The notes under the pieces: generated by a model
The model's input: only the letters and a program-made list of their open reading frames with translations
Told to the model about the DNA's origin: nothing
Databases searched by the model: none
Shown here: piece by piece, positions 1 to 7,321 of the stretch
Layout of the letters: each line of letters begins with the position of its first letter
How positions within the stretch are numbered: the stretch's first letter is position 1
Program-made: the position numbers and the translations under genes
Origin: Sedimenticola sp.
Lineage (GTDB): Bacteria; Pseudomonadota; Gammaproteobacteria; Chromatiales; Chromatiaceae
Reading direction: 5' to 3'
Length of the DNA: 10,614 nt
Assembly (NCBI GenBank): GCA_026197195.1
Contig: JAPHUG010000135.1
Span: 1-10,614, forward strand

Positions 1-1240
1 TACGCTTGATCGACGCTTCACCCCTCCAAGCAATGCCAATCCAGAAAAATATCAGAATAGACACTAGGAATATCCAGGAGCCGTATAATGACTGACTTTT
101 CAAGCTGACGAGCGCAGCATAAATAGAGAACGCAAGCAACATATCAATTTCACCCACTCGATTTCGATACACAATAATACCGCGAGCGTATAGAGCCGCA
201 GTAACAATTGTCACCGGTAAACCAAATACAATAACTGCTTCAGCAATGGAATTGTGGGGATAGAGGCCAACATTATAACCGTAATAGTGTTGAAAATAGC
301 CAAGCCCACAGCCCCAAATTAAACAGTCTGGATAATCTTGCAGCAACATAAACACGTCTATTAACAACGTGTCACGTGTGCTTAAATTGCCGTCCAATAA
401 TAGAGAAAACCTTTTATAAAAGGAAAACGTTTCGACACCTTCGAGCGAGAATACTATAGCCCCGAAAATTACGAAGATGACTATCAATGCGGCTCCAGTA
501 ATGAATCTCAAGCGAGATAATACAACGAGCAACACCACCACCAATGTGGCAATAATCTCGCCACGCCCGCCGCCCAAAACACACAAAAAAATAAAAGCCA
601 AACAGAATATACCGTATAAAAACCTATTTCTGAGTCTCAATTCTGATGTCATGAGAAGCACTGCTGCAATCGCTGAAAGCCCAAAGAAATAGGATAAGCC
701 TAAGCTATAATCTTCTTCACGACCGATCTGATCAGAGCCATATTCCAGATTGAATACCGGCAGCGGGTTGAAATGAAGTCCTCCAATAACCACTGTGAAG
801 CCGACTACGATTAACGAATAATAGACAAATCCTTTTGCAAGCGAGAGCGTCCAAGGTGCTTTGATACCACTGAACACAAGAAACATACCCACCAAAATGA
901 TCGCTACGTCAATCTCAATAGGCTCAGGGCCTATCTCGGCAACAGAATTTAGTTTTGCGAGAAGAACAGCATGAATAGTGAAGCACAGAAATACCAGGCC
1001 CATGGAAATCTCTCGCGACCTTATACCGCGCCGAGAAATGATAGTCAAAACGGTAATTGCAATTAGACCAACGAACACCAGCCTGCAGATCGAAACCCAC
1101 TCATATGACAAATTAGTAGTCACCGTATTCGAGATGGTTACAAGCCCAAGGAATGCAAAAAGCCCGATCGCTTCAGCTGAAACGTGCCATCGATTACTGA
1201 CGTGGAAAGTGATATTGTTCTCTGAATCTGTTGGATTCAT
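1..1240 (-). CDS. wzy: Wzy-type O-antigen/polysaccharide polymerase, partial (3' end off window)
   Basis: I translated this frame by hand: it is open for 413 codons and runs off the left edge without a stop. The protein is strongly hydrophobic, with about ten or more candidate membrane segments (for example near residues 23-40, 51-69, 79-96, 137-154, 183-198, 208-224, 229-243, 248-265, 334-350 and 387-405). GGGRGE (223-228) follows a membrane helix. A periplasmic-type loop follows at about 270-333, with STRD (287-290), LLQDYP (299-304), WGCGLGYFQ (309-317) and YPHN (327-330) then E334. This pattern is typical of the Wzy/WaaL O-antigen polymerase-ligase superfamily. Such proteins join undecaprenyl-diphosphate-linked repeat units on the periplasmic face. 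The ATG at 1240 overlaps the TGA of the upstream glycosyltransferase gene as ATGA, implying translational coupling; a weak GAGAG lies about 9 bases upstream. A polymerase is favoured over a ligase because Wzx lies in the same cluster, but the two cannot be separated by sequence alone. Confidence 0.85.
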   Translation of the reverse strand, partial: MNPTDSENNITFHVSNRWHVSAEAIGLFAFLGLVTISNTVTTNLSYEWVSICRLVFVGLIAITVLTIISRRGIRSREISMGLVFLCFTIHAVLLAKLNSVAEIGPEPIEIDVAIILVGMFLVFSGIKAPWTLSLAKGFVYYSLIVVGFTVVIGGLHFNPLPVFNLEYGSDQIGREEDYSLGLSYFFGLSAIAAVLLMTSELRLRNRFLYGIFCLAFIFLCVLGGGRGEIIATLVVVLLVVLSRLRFITGAALIVIFVIFGAIVFSLEGVETFSFYKRFSLLLDGNLSTRDTLLIDVFMLLQDYPDCLIWGCGLGYFQHYYGYNVGLYPHNSIAEAVIVFGLPVTIVTAALYARGIIVYRNRVGEIDMLLAFSIYAALVSLKSQSLYGSWIFLVSILIFFWIGIAWRGEASIKR

Positions 1241-2382
1241 TGATAGAGTCTCTCAGCCAGTTTGCGGTAATCGAGTAGACGAAATGCGATTTTTTCCGAC
1301 TGTAAAGCCATATCTGACAGCTGGGCTTTATCATTAGAAGCATTCATCATCGCATTATCGAGACCGATGTCTTTTCCAACCAGCCAGCCATTCCCGTCCA
1401 TGTATGGCTCGTGGCTCGGCACATTATCGAGGATAACAGCACATCGACAGCATAGACTCATCTGCATTGTTGCTGATTGTGTGCCAGGCTGCAGATACAC
1501 ATCCGCCGCACAGAGTAAGGTACGGAGCTCATCGGCCGTCTTCCAGCCAACGAATTGGATTCTGGGATCGGCCTCAATAATTGCATTGGCTTCACCCACG
1601 ATATCCTCATGCAGGTGGCCGGCCAGAACCAGTCTTATAGCCGGGTTATCAATTTTTGTAAATGCACGCAAAGACTCGAGTACTTTTTTTGTACCATCCA
1701 TTTTGCCTGACTGCACGAACAGAATTTCCCCATCCTTCAAATGATACTCTGATCGTCCTGCTGCTCTTACGCGCATGTATTCATCACCATCATAGATGAA
1801 CCCGCCGAGTGGATAAAATTCGATTCGATCGGCCGGCACTCCATAGAAATCACGTACAAAGTTGATCGTCTCAACAGAAATGCACAAAACCTTCTCTATT
1901 GAAGAGAGCGCACGATGTAACACACTACGATAGTACATACCATGCAGAAAATGCTTGGAGATGAAGGAACGTGCACTGTTGTTGAAATCCTCATGGCTAT
2001 CAGCAAATACTCTGACTTGAGGATATGCAGCCTTGTAAGCTTTAACAGTCAGCAGTTCCCAACCGCATAGTGAGTGAAAAAGAATCACATCCGGAGCCTC
2101 AGTTTGTAATAGATCAAAAATTCCCGGATGTATGCGCAACTTCGCCATTACTTTATGTGGAAGCCATTGACTATAAGGCACCCGGATTATTCTTGCTCCC
2201 TCAGCCCCCATATAGGTCCCAGGTTCAACATAGGTAATCTCCCGGTATTCGTCGTAACTCTCTGTAGACGCAATTACCACAACATCGTGTCCATCAAGAA
2301 CATTTTGTCGAACCAACTCATTCTCTTGGTAGGAGAAACCGTCAATAAAGAAATTTGAAAGACAAAGATGAGCGATTTTCAT
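1237..2382 (-). CDS. GT-B glycosyltransferase, GT4-like
   Basis: This probably transfers a sugar from a nucleotide donor to the growing lipid-linked oligosaccharide at the cytoplasmic face of the inner membrane. It is 381 residues from the ATG at 2382 (MKIAHLC), a typical length for the family. A TTG two codons upstream (2388) is possible but less natural; neither start has a clear ribosome binding site. The N-terminal Rossmann-like half carries an early strand-turn (MKIAHLCLSN) and GHDVVVIAS (31-39). The C-terminal donor-binding half starts near LFVQSGKMDGTKKVLESL (221-238), followed by LVLAGHLHED (251-260), IQFVGW (275-280) and LQPGTQSATMQMSL (297-310). In classical GT4 enzymes this last region holds the E-x7-E motif. 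Here the second Glu is replaced by Gln307 and the first position is not Glu, so this is a divergent subgroup. It is coupled to wzy by an ATGA overlap and preceded by a 211-base gap. Donor and linkage cannot be told. Confidence 0.85.
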   Translation of the reverse strand: MKIAHLCLSNFFIDGFSYQENELVRQNVLDGHDVVVIASTESYDEYREITYVEPGTYMGAEGARIIRVPYSQWLPHKVMAKLRIHPGIFDLLQTEAPDVILFHSLCGWELLTVKAYKAAYPQVRVFADSHEDFNNSARSFISKHFLHGMYYRSVLHRALSSIEKVLCISVETINFVRDFYGVPADRIEFYPLGGFIYDGDEYMRVRAAGRSEYHLKDGEILFVQSGKMDGTKKVLESLRAFTKIDNPAIRLVLAGHLHEDIVGEANAIIEADPRIQFVGWKTADELRTLLCAADVYLQPGTQSATMQMSLCCRCAVILDNVPSHEPYMDGNGWLVGKDIGLDNAMMNASNDKAQLSDMALQSEKIAFRLLDYRKLAERLYQ

Positions 2383-2600
2383 AGCCAATATTTCTGAATC
2401 CCGAAGTGCTTAGCGATGCAACTCACAAACGAGTATGGCCCAGAATCTCATTTGGATATGTGAATGATTGGAGCTGTTTACCATTGATCGTATCGAATAT
2501 ATCGTTAACTCTTGCATCAGATAGTTATTTATTGCGCCTTAAAAAAGAGTTTAATGTTTGAACCTGCACTCTGCCGGTGCTTCAATCTATACATTATCTG
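2383..2600. other. Longest intergenic gap in the cluster, no gene seen
   Basis: This stretch lies between the ceramidase-like gene and the glycosyltransferase gene. It is AT-rich and I see no convincing coding frame. On the minus strand it holds an imperfect hairpin just after the ceramidase-like stop, then a run of six T about 11 bases further on. I looked for a sigma-70 promoter ahead of the glycosyltransferase and found only poor matches (for example TACGAT with no good -35). Because the other gaps in the window are far shorter, this is the most likely place for an internal transcript boundary, but that is inference. Confidence 0.5.
2558..2585 (-). terminator. Imperfect hairpin after the ceramidase-like gene, possible weak terminator or attenuator
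   Basis: On the minus strand TTGAA-GCAC pairs with GTGC-(AGG bulge)-TTCAA around a 7-base loop, beginning 15 bases past the stop codon at 2601. A TTTTTT run follows at 2546-2541, but about 11 bases after the stem instead of directly behind it. The stem is short and bulged, so this is not a textbook intrinsic terminator. It may only be an RNA-stabilising 3' structure or chance. Confidence 0.25.
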
Positions 2601-3887
2601 TTATAAAACCTGTTTTAGACTCGCTAAAACCTTGCTATCAATACCACTGTAAAAATCCCCGTTGAGTCCAAAAAGAGACTTGAATCCTTCTACTTCATAT
2701 CCTCCACGTGAGATTTCGCCGTCTGGCGGAACATAGAGACAATCACCAGCTCCGTAGCCAGAAATAATGCTCTGGGCCGAATTCGCCAACAACCTACCAA
2801 TAACCGGTTTCCACTCGGCAAGCATTTCTCCATTACCGACGATAACTGCAGCAACATCACCTATCAACAGAGCATTCACTCCCCAGTAGATTTCACCGCG
2901 AGTCTTATCTTCAAAAATTGGGACCCTATCGGAGGAACGATGCGTAACTACCAGGTTATCGAGCATACTTGACTCAGACCTAGAGGGAGCATCAATAACC
3001 TGGCTGGCGAGTTTATCAGCCCATGCTTGATATGCAACCGAATCAAAAGGCGGAATGGATGGATGCAAAGGCAGCAAATAGAGCAATCGCTCCTTTTGGC
3101 TCATTTTGAGGATGCTTTTTGTTTTGCATTTCAAGATAGCGGATCCAGCCAGCCCCGGAAGAAATAACGAAACACAATCTTTACCATATTCCGCTTTGAT
3201 GCGGCGACGAACAATTCCGGGAAAATCTGGAGAAATCTTTTGACTAAGACCACCTAGACCTTCAAACGTCGGATGAGCACTAAACGACCAGAGACACGCC
3301 CGAACCGTCCCCGACATATCGCTGAAACAGATTGAACGAACGTGGTTATCTATAGGGCCTTTGGAGTTGGGCGCAAGCGCTACTTTTCTACCCAGTTTAA
3401 AAGAGCCGTGTTTAAGCGCACCATAATCAAGCATCAATGCATCTCGTCTTCGGTTGACGTTCAGGTTAGAAGACAGCACTCCAGCTTTTATTTGGTCTAC
3501 GTCACTTTTGTTTGTCGTCGTTTTAATACCGGTTACCAACGTTTCCAGGACCTGCTCATACCATGCTTGATCAACGTGTCCGAGACTTTCCACACTTTTG
3601 GCAAGATTAGGAGCACTATGCGTGTGCGTTGCTACCAAGATCAAGGAATAATCGTTGCCAAGTTTTGAGCTCAGATCATCTTTGAAAGAGGTATCAATGT
3701 ATAAAACATCCAGCGACATGAACAGGATTTTGTCATCTGTTTCTGACTCAAACAGAATAAATGCAGCCCGTATATCATCTCCTGTTCCATCCCATTGGCG
3801 AGCAGGAAAATAACCAGCCAGCTCGACCTCCTTGTTCGGGAGCGGCAGCTTCACTTCAAAAACTGAAACTTTATGACCTTTGCTCAA
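2601..3887 (-). CDS. Neutral/alkaline ceramidase-like hydrolase family protein, function unknown
   Basis: A 428-residue protein resembling the catalytic domain of neutral/alkaline ceramidases (amidohydrolases with a zinc site). Family-like landmarks appear in order: ATHTHSAPN (86-94), FSAHPT (202-207), SPDFPG (219-224), LPGLAGSA (243-250), GNGE (351-354) and SGYGAGDCLYVPP (376-388) with GGYEVEG (395-401). H88 or H90, H205, E354 and Y378 match the His/His/Glu/Tyr zinc ligands of the family. The usual GDxSP-type stretch that holds the nucleophilic serine is changed: LAGSAILK (246-253) lacks the Asp and Pro. There is no signal peptide and no C-terminal Ig-like domain, whereas true ceramidases are exported and longer, so a cytoplasmic role is likely. 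The start is TTG: an in-frame TGA at 3899-3897 blocks extension, GAGG lies 7 bases upstream, and the first in-frame Met is residue 57. The gap to wzx is 30 bases. Acting on an N-acyl sugar of the repeat unit is plausible but inferred. Confidence 0.75.
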   Translation of the reverse strand: MSKGHKVSVFEVKLPLPNKEVELAGYFPARQWDGTGDDIRAAFILFESETDDKILFMSLDVLYIDTSFKDDLSSKLGNDYSLILVATHTHSAPNLAKSVESLGHVDQAWYEQVLETLVTGIKTTTNKSDVDQIKAGVLSSNLNVNRRRDALMLDYGALKHGSFKLGRKVALAPNSKGPIDNHVRSICFSDMSGTVRACLWSFSAHPTFEGLGGLSQKISPDFPGIVRRRIKAEYGKDCVSLFLPGLAGSAILKCKTKSILKMSQKERLLYLLPLHPSIPPFDSVAYQAWADKLASQVIDAPSRSESSMLDNLVVTHRSSDRVPIFEDKTRGEIYWGVNALLIGDVAAVIVGNGEMLAEWKPVIGRLLANSAQSIISGYGAGDCLYVPPDGEISRGGYEVEGFKSLFGLNGDFYSGIDSKVLASLKQVL

Positions 3888-3917
3888 ATCCTTTCCTCAC
3901 ACTGGGTAGAGGTCTAT

Positions 3918-5210
3918 TTAAACGAATAATTTTGATGGAAATGGTCGTGTTCGTCGCGAAAACAAATACGTAGCTAAAGCATCGATCACATACATAGTTG
4001 AGGCTTGTATCGTTAACCAAAATAAAAAGTCAAAGAACGTTGCATTATACAGATCAATAAAGTAGATCACAGCTATGGTGGTAACTAATCGACCAAGGTG
4101 CCAGCCAGGTCCGTACCACCATGCGTTGACGATTAGCCCTGATCGATCAAATGGGACCGATAAAAATGATAAAGCCGCTGCGAATACATAATATTGAGCC
4201 ACCTGTCCGGCAATGCCCCATTCCTGTCCAAAGACGAAAGGATATAAAAATGGACCAAAGAAAAAGACGATCGAAAACCCGGGTACCGCTATAAGAAAAA
4301 GCAACTTCGCATTGCTTATGAAAAGATCACAGAACGGTTTTTTGGTTGAAAAAGTGCTAGATGCGCGTTGGTAAAAAACTTGCCCCACAGCGGTGCCAAG
4401 CAGCCTTGTTGGTAAAGCCAGAGTGGTAAGTACGAGCGAAAAATAGCCAACATAATCATTACCCCAGCGCATTGAAATGAACCAAAGTGGAAGAAATGAG
4501 GTGACTGCCAGCATACCATGGGAAAAAATCAACGAGCCCAACAGCTTTTGAACACCTTGTCTCTTGATACGGCGTAGCCCTATCAATGAAGCACGTAACA
4601 GATTAGCACTCAACTCCCTGAAATATGACATAAACATCAATGACTTAAAGAAACTGCCAACAGCTACAGCGATGCCAAGCACTATTCCAGGCGCACCAAA
4701 GGCACCGGCAACAATTGAAAAAAGACTATTAGAAAACCGGTTGACCGCTTCGGATATACCCGAAAGCCTGAAATTAGCTGATCGCTGACTGAGTTGTTGA
4801 ACTGCAAGTGAGACCACCATGAGAAATGCGGTGACAGGGAGAAAGAGTGCCCAGAGTCTATAGTCAGACGGTATGATTCCAAGCAAAGCAAAAATAACAA
4901 CCAATACAGTGAACAGAATGCAAGACAGAATTCCGAAGCTAAAAACGAAGGCAAATAACTCGAAGGCTTCCCGATCTTTCCTGGGCAACATCACAACGTG
5001 TTCAACCCGCAAAGAAATAACGATTGAGACAAAGGCTAAAGCCTCAACAAACATACTCAACATGCCCAGTTCACCGGGAGAAAACAACCGCGAAATGATC
5101 GGCAGAGACAGAATATTCACCGCTTGCGCAGCAGAATTCCCCATACCCTGCCATCCAATATTTTTCAGGTAAGTTTTATCAAGCGAGAACACGTTGGATA
5201 ACTTTATCAA
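3918..5210 (-). CDS. wzx: Wzx-type polysaccharide flippase (MOP superfamily)
   Basis: An inner-membrane protein of about 430 residues with roughly 12 hydrophobic segments, the usual size and topology of the O-unit/polysaccharide exporter branch of the MOP superfamily. The N-terminus has the pattern typical of this group: LKNIGWQGMGNSAAQ (15-29), then ILSLPIISRLFSPGELGML (33-51), followed by SLRVEHVVMLPRK (65-77). It should move the undecaprenyl-diphosphate-linked repeat unit from the cytoplasmic to the periplasmic face, supplying Wzy. The start is uncertain. TTG at 5210 gives the full N-terminus; GTG at 5192 is an alternative. Neither has a clear Shine-Dalgarno, and the next in-frame ATG (residue 23) would cut into the conserved region. 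An ATG at 5215 is out of frame and stops after two codons. It follows the AAC(3)-like gene by 26 bases. Family assignment is firm; substrate is not predictable. Confidence 0.88.
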   Translation of the reverse strand: MIKLSNVFSLDKTYLKNIGWQGMGNSAAQAVNILSLPIISRLFSPGELGMLSMFVEALAFVSIVISLRVEHVVMLPRKDREAFELFAFVFSFGILSCILFTVLVVIFALLGIIPSDYRLWALFLPVTAFLMVVSLAVQQLSQRSANFRLSGISEAVNRFSNSLFSIVAGAFGAPGIVLGIAVAVGSFFKSLMFMSYFRELSANLLRASLIGLRRIKRQGVQKLLGSLIFSHGMLAVTSFLPLWFISMRWGNDYVGYFSLVLTTLALPTRLLGTAVGQVFYQRASSTFSTKKPFCDLFISNAKLLFLIAVPGFSIVFFFGPFLYPFVFGQEWGIAGQVAQYYVFAAALSFLSVPFDRSGLIVNAWWYGPGWHLGRLVTTIAVIYFIDLYNATFFDFLFWLTIQASTMYVIDALATYLFSRRTRPFPSKLFV

Positions 5211-5236
5211 TTCATTTAAAAGTGAGAAAAGAAACG

Positions 5237-6124
5237 TTACTTAAATAAACGCCGAAGCACTTTTCCAAGTAGTATTGGAAACTCTCGCGCGTAAAACCAA
5301 ATTGCTCCGGCACCGTTGTATCGGAAACGGCCGTAACAACTGATACAGGATCGATTATCACATTTAATCAAATGTGGATTTTCGGTCATCACCTTGTACA
5401 AAATTTCAGCCGACTTCTTTGCATCCACCAACGCACTCAGGCTCCGGCCAACCTTACCGAACTTTACCGCCTCTTTTGCAAGATGATAACCCCAAGCCTT
5501 ATGCACACCACCTGTGCAACCACCCACTTCCTTGACAATGTATTTCTTCTTTTCTCCAGAAGCGTCAAGATAGCTGGTTTCAAACAATCTGGAAAAGGGG
5601 TGAGTTTTTGTGTGCCCCAGACTTTCCTGCACATGATGGTATGTAAACGGACAGTTCCTCTCATCAACAATACCCAGCATTAAATTCTTCCCACCCAGTT
5701 CAACGACCTTGGCATATGGCGAATACTTCGGAAATTCCGGCCCATCACTAGCAGCAATTTTTTCAGAGTGAAATCCTTTGGAAGTACAGCTATTCGTGGG
5801 ATGCCGTCCACGTAAAGCACCGGGAGAAAAATTCAGATACGCTTTTGCCAAACTGCCTGAATCGCTTGCAGTGTCTGCAGTAAACACAAAATCATATTTT
5901 TGAAAAAAACGAAGGAATTGTGGGCTGTAAGTTGGTACCACGATTGTGCCTGTGTCCCCTAAAAGCTCTTGAAATATATCAACCCAGTCTTTTAAGGTTT
6001 GATCAATTGAACGGTTAAAGTACCCCACTTTCATGAGATCAGCAGCGACAAATAAAGTATCGCCCTTGTTCACGCCAAGCGCTTGCAGTTGCTCAATAAC
6101 CTGAGATTTGGACATTCTAGGCAT
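5237..6124 (-). CDS. AAC(3)-family N-acyltransferase homologue
   Basis: A 295-residue protein resembling the aminoglycoside 3-N-acetyltransferase family, which uses acyl-CoA to acylate amino groups. Recognisable parts are the N-terminal GDTLFVAADLMKVG (21-34), GTIVVPTYS (59-67), the conserved RGRHPTNSCTSKG (105-117), LMLGIVDERNCPFTYHHVQE (148-167) with the family's catalytic His-Glu region, and a C-terminal Cys-rich element C255-x4-C260-x2-C263. In the first motif the usual His-Ser pair is Ala27-Ala28. Start choice: ATG 6124 (MPRMS) or ATG 6115 (MSKSQ), neither with a strong ribosome binding site. It sits between the amino-sugar genes and wzx, so the likely substrate is an amino group on a sugar nucleotide or lipid-linked sugar, not an antibiotic. 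It should not be read as a resistance gene on this evidence. No signal peptide is visible, though the C-terminus (275-295) is hydrophobic and basic and could touch the membrane. Confidence 0.8.
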   Translation of the reverse strand: MPRMSKSQVIEQLQALGVNKGDTLFVAADLMKVGYFNRSIDQTLKDWVDIFQELLGDTGTIVVPTYSPQFLRFFQKYDFVFTADTASDSGSLAKAYLNFSPGALRGRHPTNSCTSKGFHSEKIAASDGPEFPKYSPYAKVVELGGKNLMLGIVDERNCPFTYHHVQESLGHTKTHPFSRLFETSYLDASGEKKKYIVKEVGGCTGGVHKAWGYHLAKEAVKFGKVGRSLSALVDAKKSAEILYKVMTENPHLIKCDNRSCISCYGRFRYNGAGAIWFYAREFPILLGKVLRRLFK

Positions 6125-6140
6125 AATAGCGATTAATCAT
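6117..6140 (-). other. Seven-codon leader frame ahead of the AAC(3)-like gene
   Basis: On the minus strand an ATG at 6140 opens a frame encoding MINRYYA and ends at a TAG one base before the ATG at 6115. It has an AAGG about 8 bases upstream, a better ribosome site than either candidate start of the downstream gene. It could recruit ribosomes and couple translation into the acyltransferase gene from ATG 6115. Frames this short occur often by chance. Confidence 0.25.
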
Positions 6141-6229
6141 TTTCAACGCCTTCTAGCGCTGATTCAAGATATTTAGCGAAATCCAATGCAAAAATATCAC
6201 AGGATCATGGCGGCTTATACAGAACACCA

Positions 6230-7321
6230 TTACTGCAAAAAGTTTTGAACGATAAAGTTTTGTTGTTCTTCATCTAACGCGGGTGACATTGGTAAGCTCA
6301 TCACTCTCTTAGCAGCCTCTTTTGCATGAGGTGTGCTATCAGTGGCGCAAAAACTGGAATAAGCCTGTTGCTCGTTAAGAGGTATCGGATAATGTACAGC
6401 CGTGGGAATGCCCGCTTCTTTTAGTTTGTGTTGAGTAGCCTGTCGATCTTGTACAAATACCGTGTACTGAGCAAAGACACTTGTACGATCTGAACGTTGT
6501 TGTACACGGGTAATACCAGCATCGTCGAATAGTTGGTTGTAGCGGGCTCCGAGCAGCAGGCGTTGTTCCACCTCTCTATCAAAGTGCTCGAGTTTCGCCA
6601 ATACGACTGCACATTGAATGGTGTCCATGCGCCCACCCACACCCACCCGGGTGTGCACATAGCGCTGACTTTGCCCGTGCACCCGAATCTCTCGACAGGC
6701 TTGGGCGATATCGTCGTCATTCGTGAAGATGGCGCCACCATCACCATAGCAGCCTAACGGCTTGCTCGGGAAGAAACTAGTGCAACCGATGGTACTGAGA
6801 TTACAGCTCTTGCGCCCTTTGTAGATAGCACCGAAGCTCTGCGCTGCATCTTCAATGACCGGGATGTTACCGTACCGCGCCGCTATTGCGTTGATCTCGT
6901 CCATATCCGCCGGCTGGCCATAGAGACTGACGGGCATGATGGCTTTGGTACGAGGAGTAATGGCGGCCTCTATCATCTCTGCATTAATATTGCAGGTATC
7001 GGGCTCGATATCTATAAACACAGGCTTGGCGCCTAATAATGCAATCACCTCTGCGGTGGCCACAAAAGTATATGGAGTAGTGATAACTTCATCACCAGGT
7101 TTGATACCCAGAGCCATCAGGCTGATCAGCAATGCCTCAGTGCCACTAGAAACGGTGATGCAGTACTTTGCGTCGGTAAAGGTTTGTAACTTGTCTTCCA
7201 GTTCCTTTACCTCTGGGCCCATAATGTATTGCCCATGTTCCAACACAGCACTAATACGGGCCAGGATTTGTGGCTTGAGTGCTTCGTACTGGCTCTTAAG
7301 GTCGATAAATGGGATGCTCAT
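6230..7321 (-). CDS. wlbC: PLP-dependent sugar aminotransferase, WlbC/WbpE-like (UDP-3-keto-GlcNAcA aminotransferase)
   Basis: A cytoplasmic fold-type I aminotransferase of the DegT/DnrJ/EryC1/StrS family, 363 residues, close to the usual length. It should convert UDP-2-acetamido-3-keto-glucuronate to the 3-amino sugar using glutamate. Visible features are [10 protein letters not shown] (3-12), SSGTEAL (58-64) for phosphate binding, [10 protein letters not shown] (156-165) with the PLP-ring Asp158, [15 protein letters not shown] (182-196) with K187 as the Schiff-base lysine, [19 protein letters not shown] (227-245) and [13 protein letters not shown] (309-321). The GGRMDTIQ stretch resembles the WbpE/WlbC subgroup. 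The ATG at 7321 overlaps the TGA of the upstream gene as ATGA and has AAGG 7 bases before it. A longer frame from 7381 adds 20 unconserved residues and is less likely. The upstream N-acetyltransferase and the dehydrogenase two genes earlier complete the pathway. The subgroup call rests on this context and on motif memory. Confidence 0.9.
   Translation of the reverse strand: MSIPFIDLKSQYEALKPQILARISAVLEHGQYIMGPEVKELEDKLQTFTDAKYCITVSSGTEALLISLMALGIKPGDEVITTPYTFVATAEVIALLGAKPVFIDIEPDTCNINAEMIEAAITPRTKAIMPVSLYGQPADMDEINAIAARYGNIPVIEDAAQSFGAIYKGRKSCNLSTIGCTSFFPSKPLGCYGDGGAIFTNDDDIAQACREIRVHGQSQRYVHTRVGVGGRMDTIQCAVVLAKLEHFDREVEQRLLLGARYNQLFDDAGITRVQQRSDRTSVFAQYTVFVQDRQATQHKLKEAGIPTAVHYPIPLNEQQAYSSFCATDSTPHAKEAAKRVMSLPMSPALDEEQQNFIVQNFLQ

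Noticed and set aside
978..1744. Two plus-strand open frames of 119 and 125 codons
   Set aside because: They are antisense to the polymerase and glycosyltransferase genes, with compositions expected of shadows of real coding sequence.
5207..5215. ATG at 5215 as the wzx start
   Set aside because: It reads ATG-AAT-TGA and is out of frame with the flippase.
6125..6229. Promoter between the aminotransferase and AAC(3)-like genes (TTGCAT on the minus strand)
   Set aside because: No acceptable -10 hexamer lies 16-18 bases downstream.
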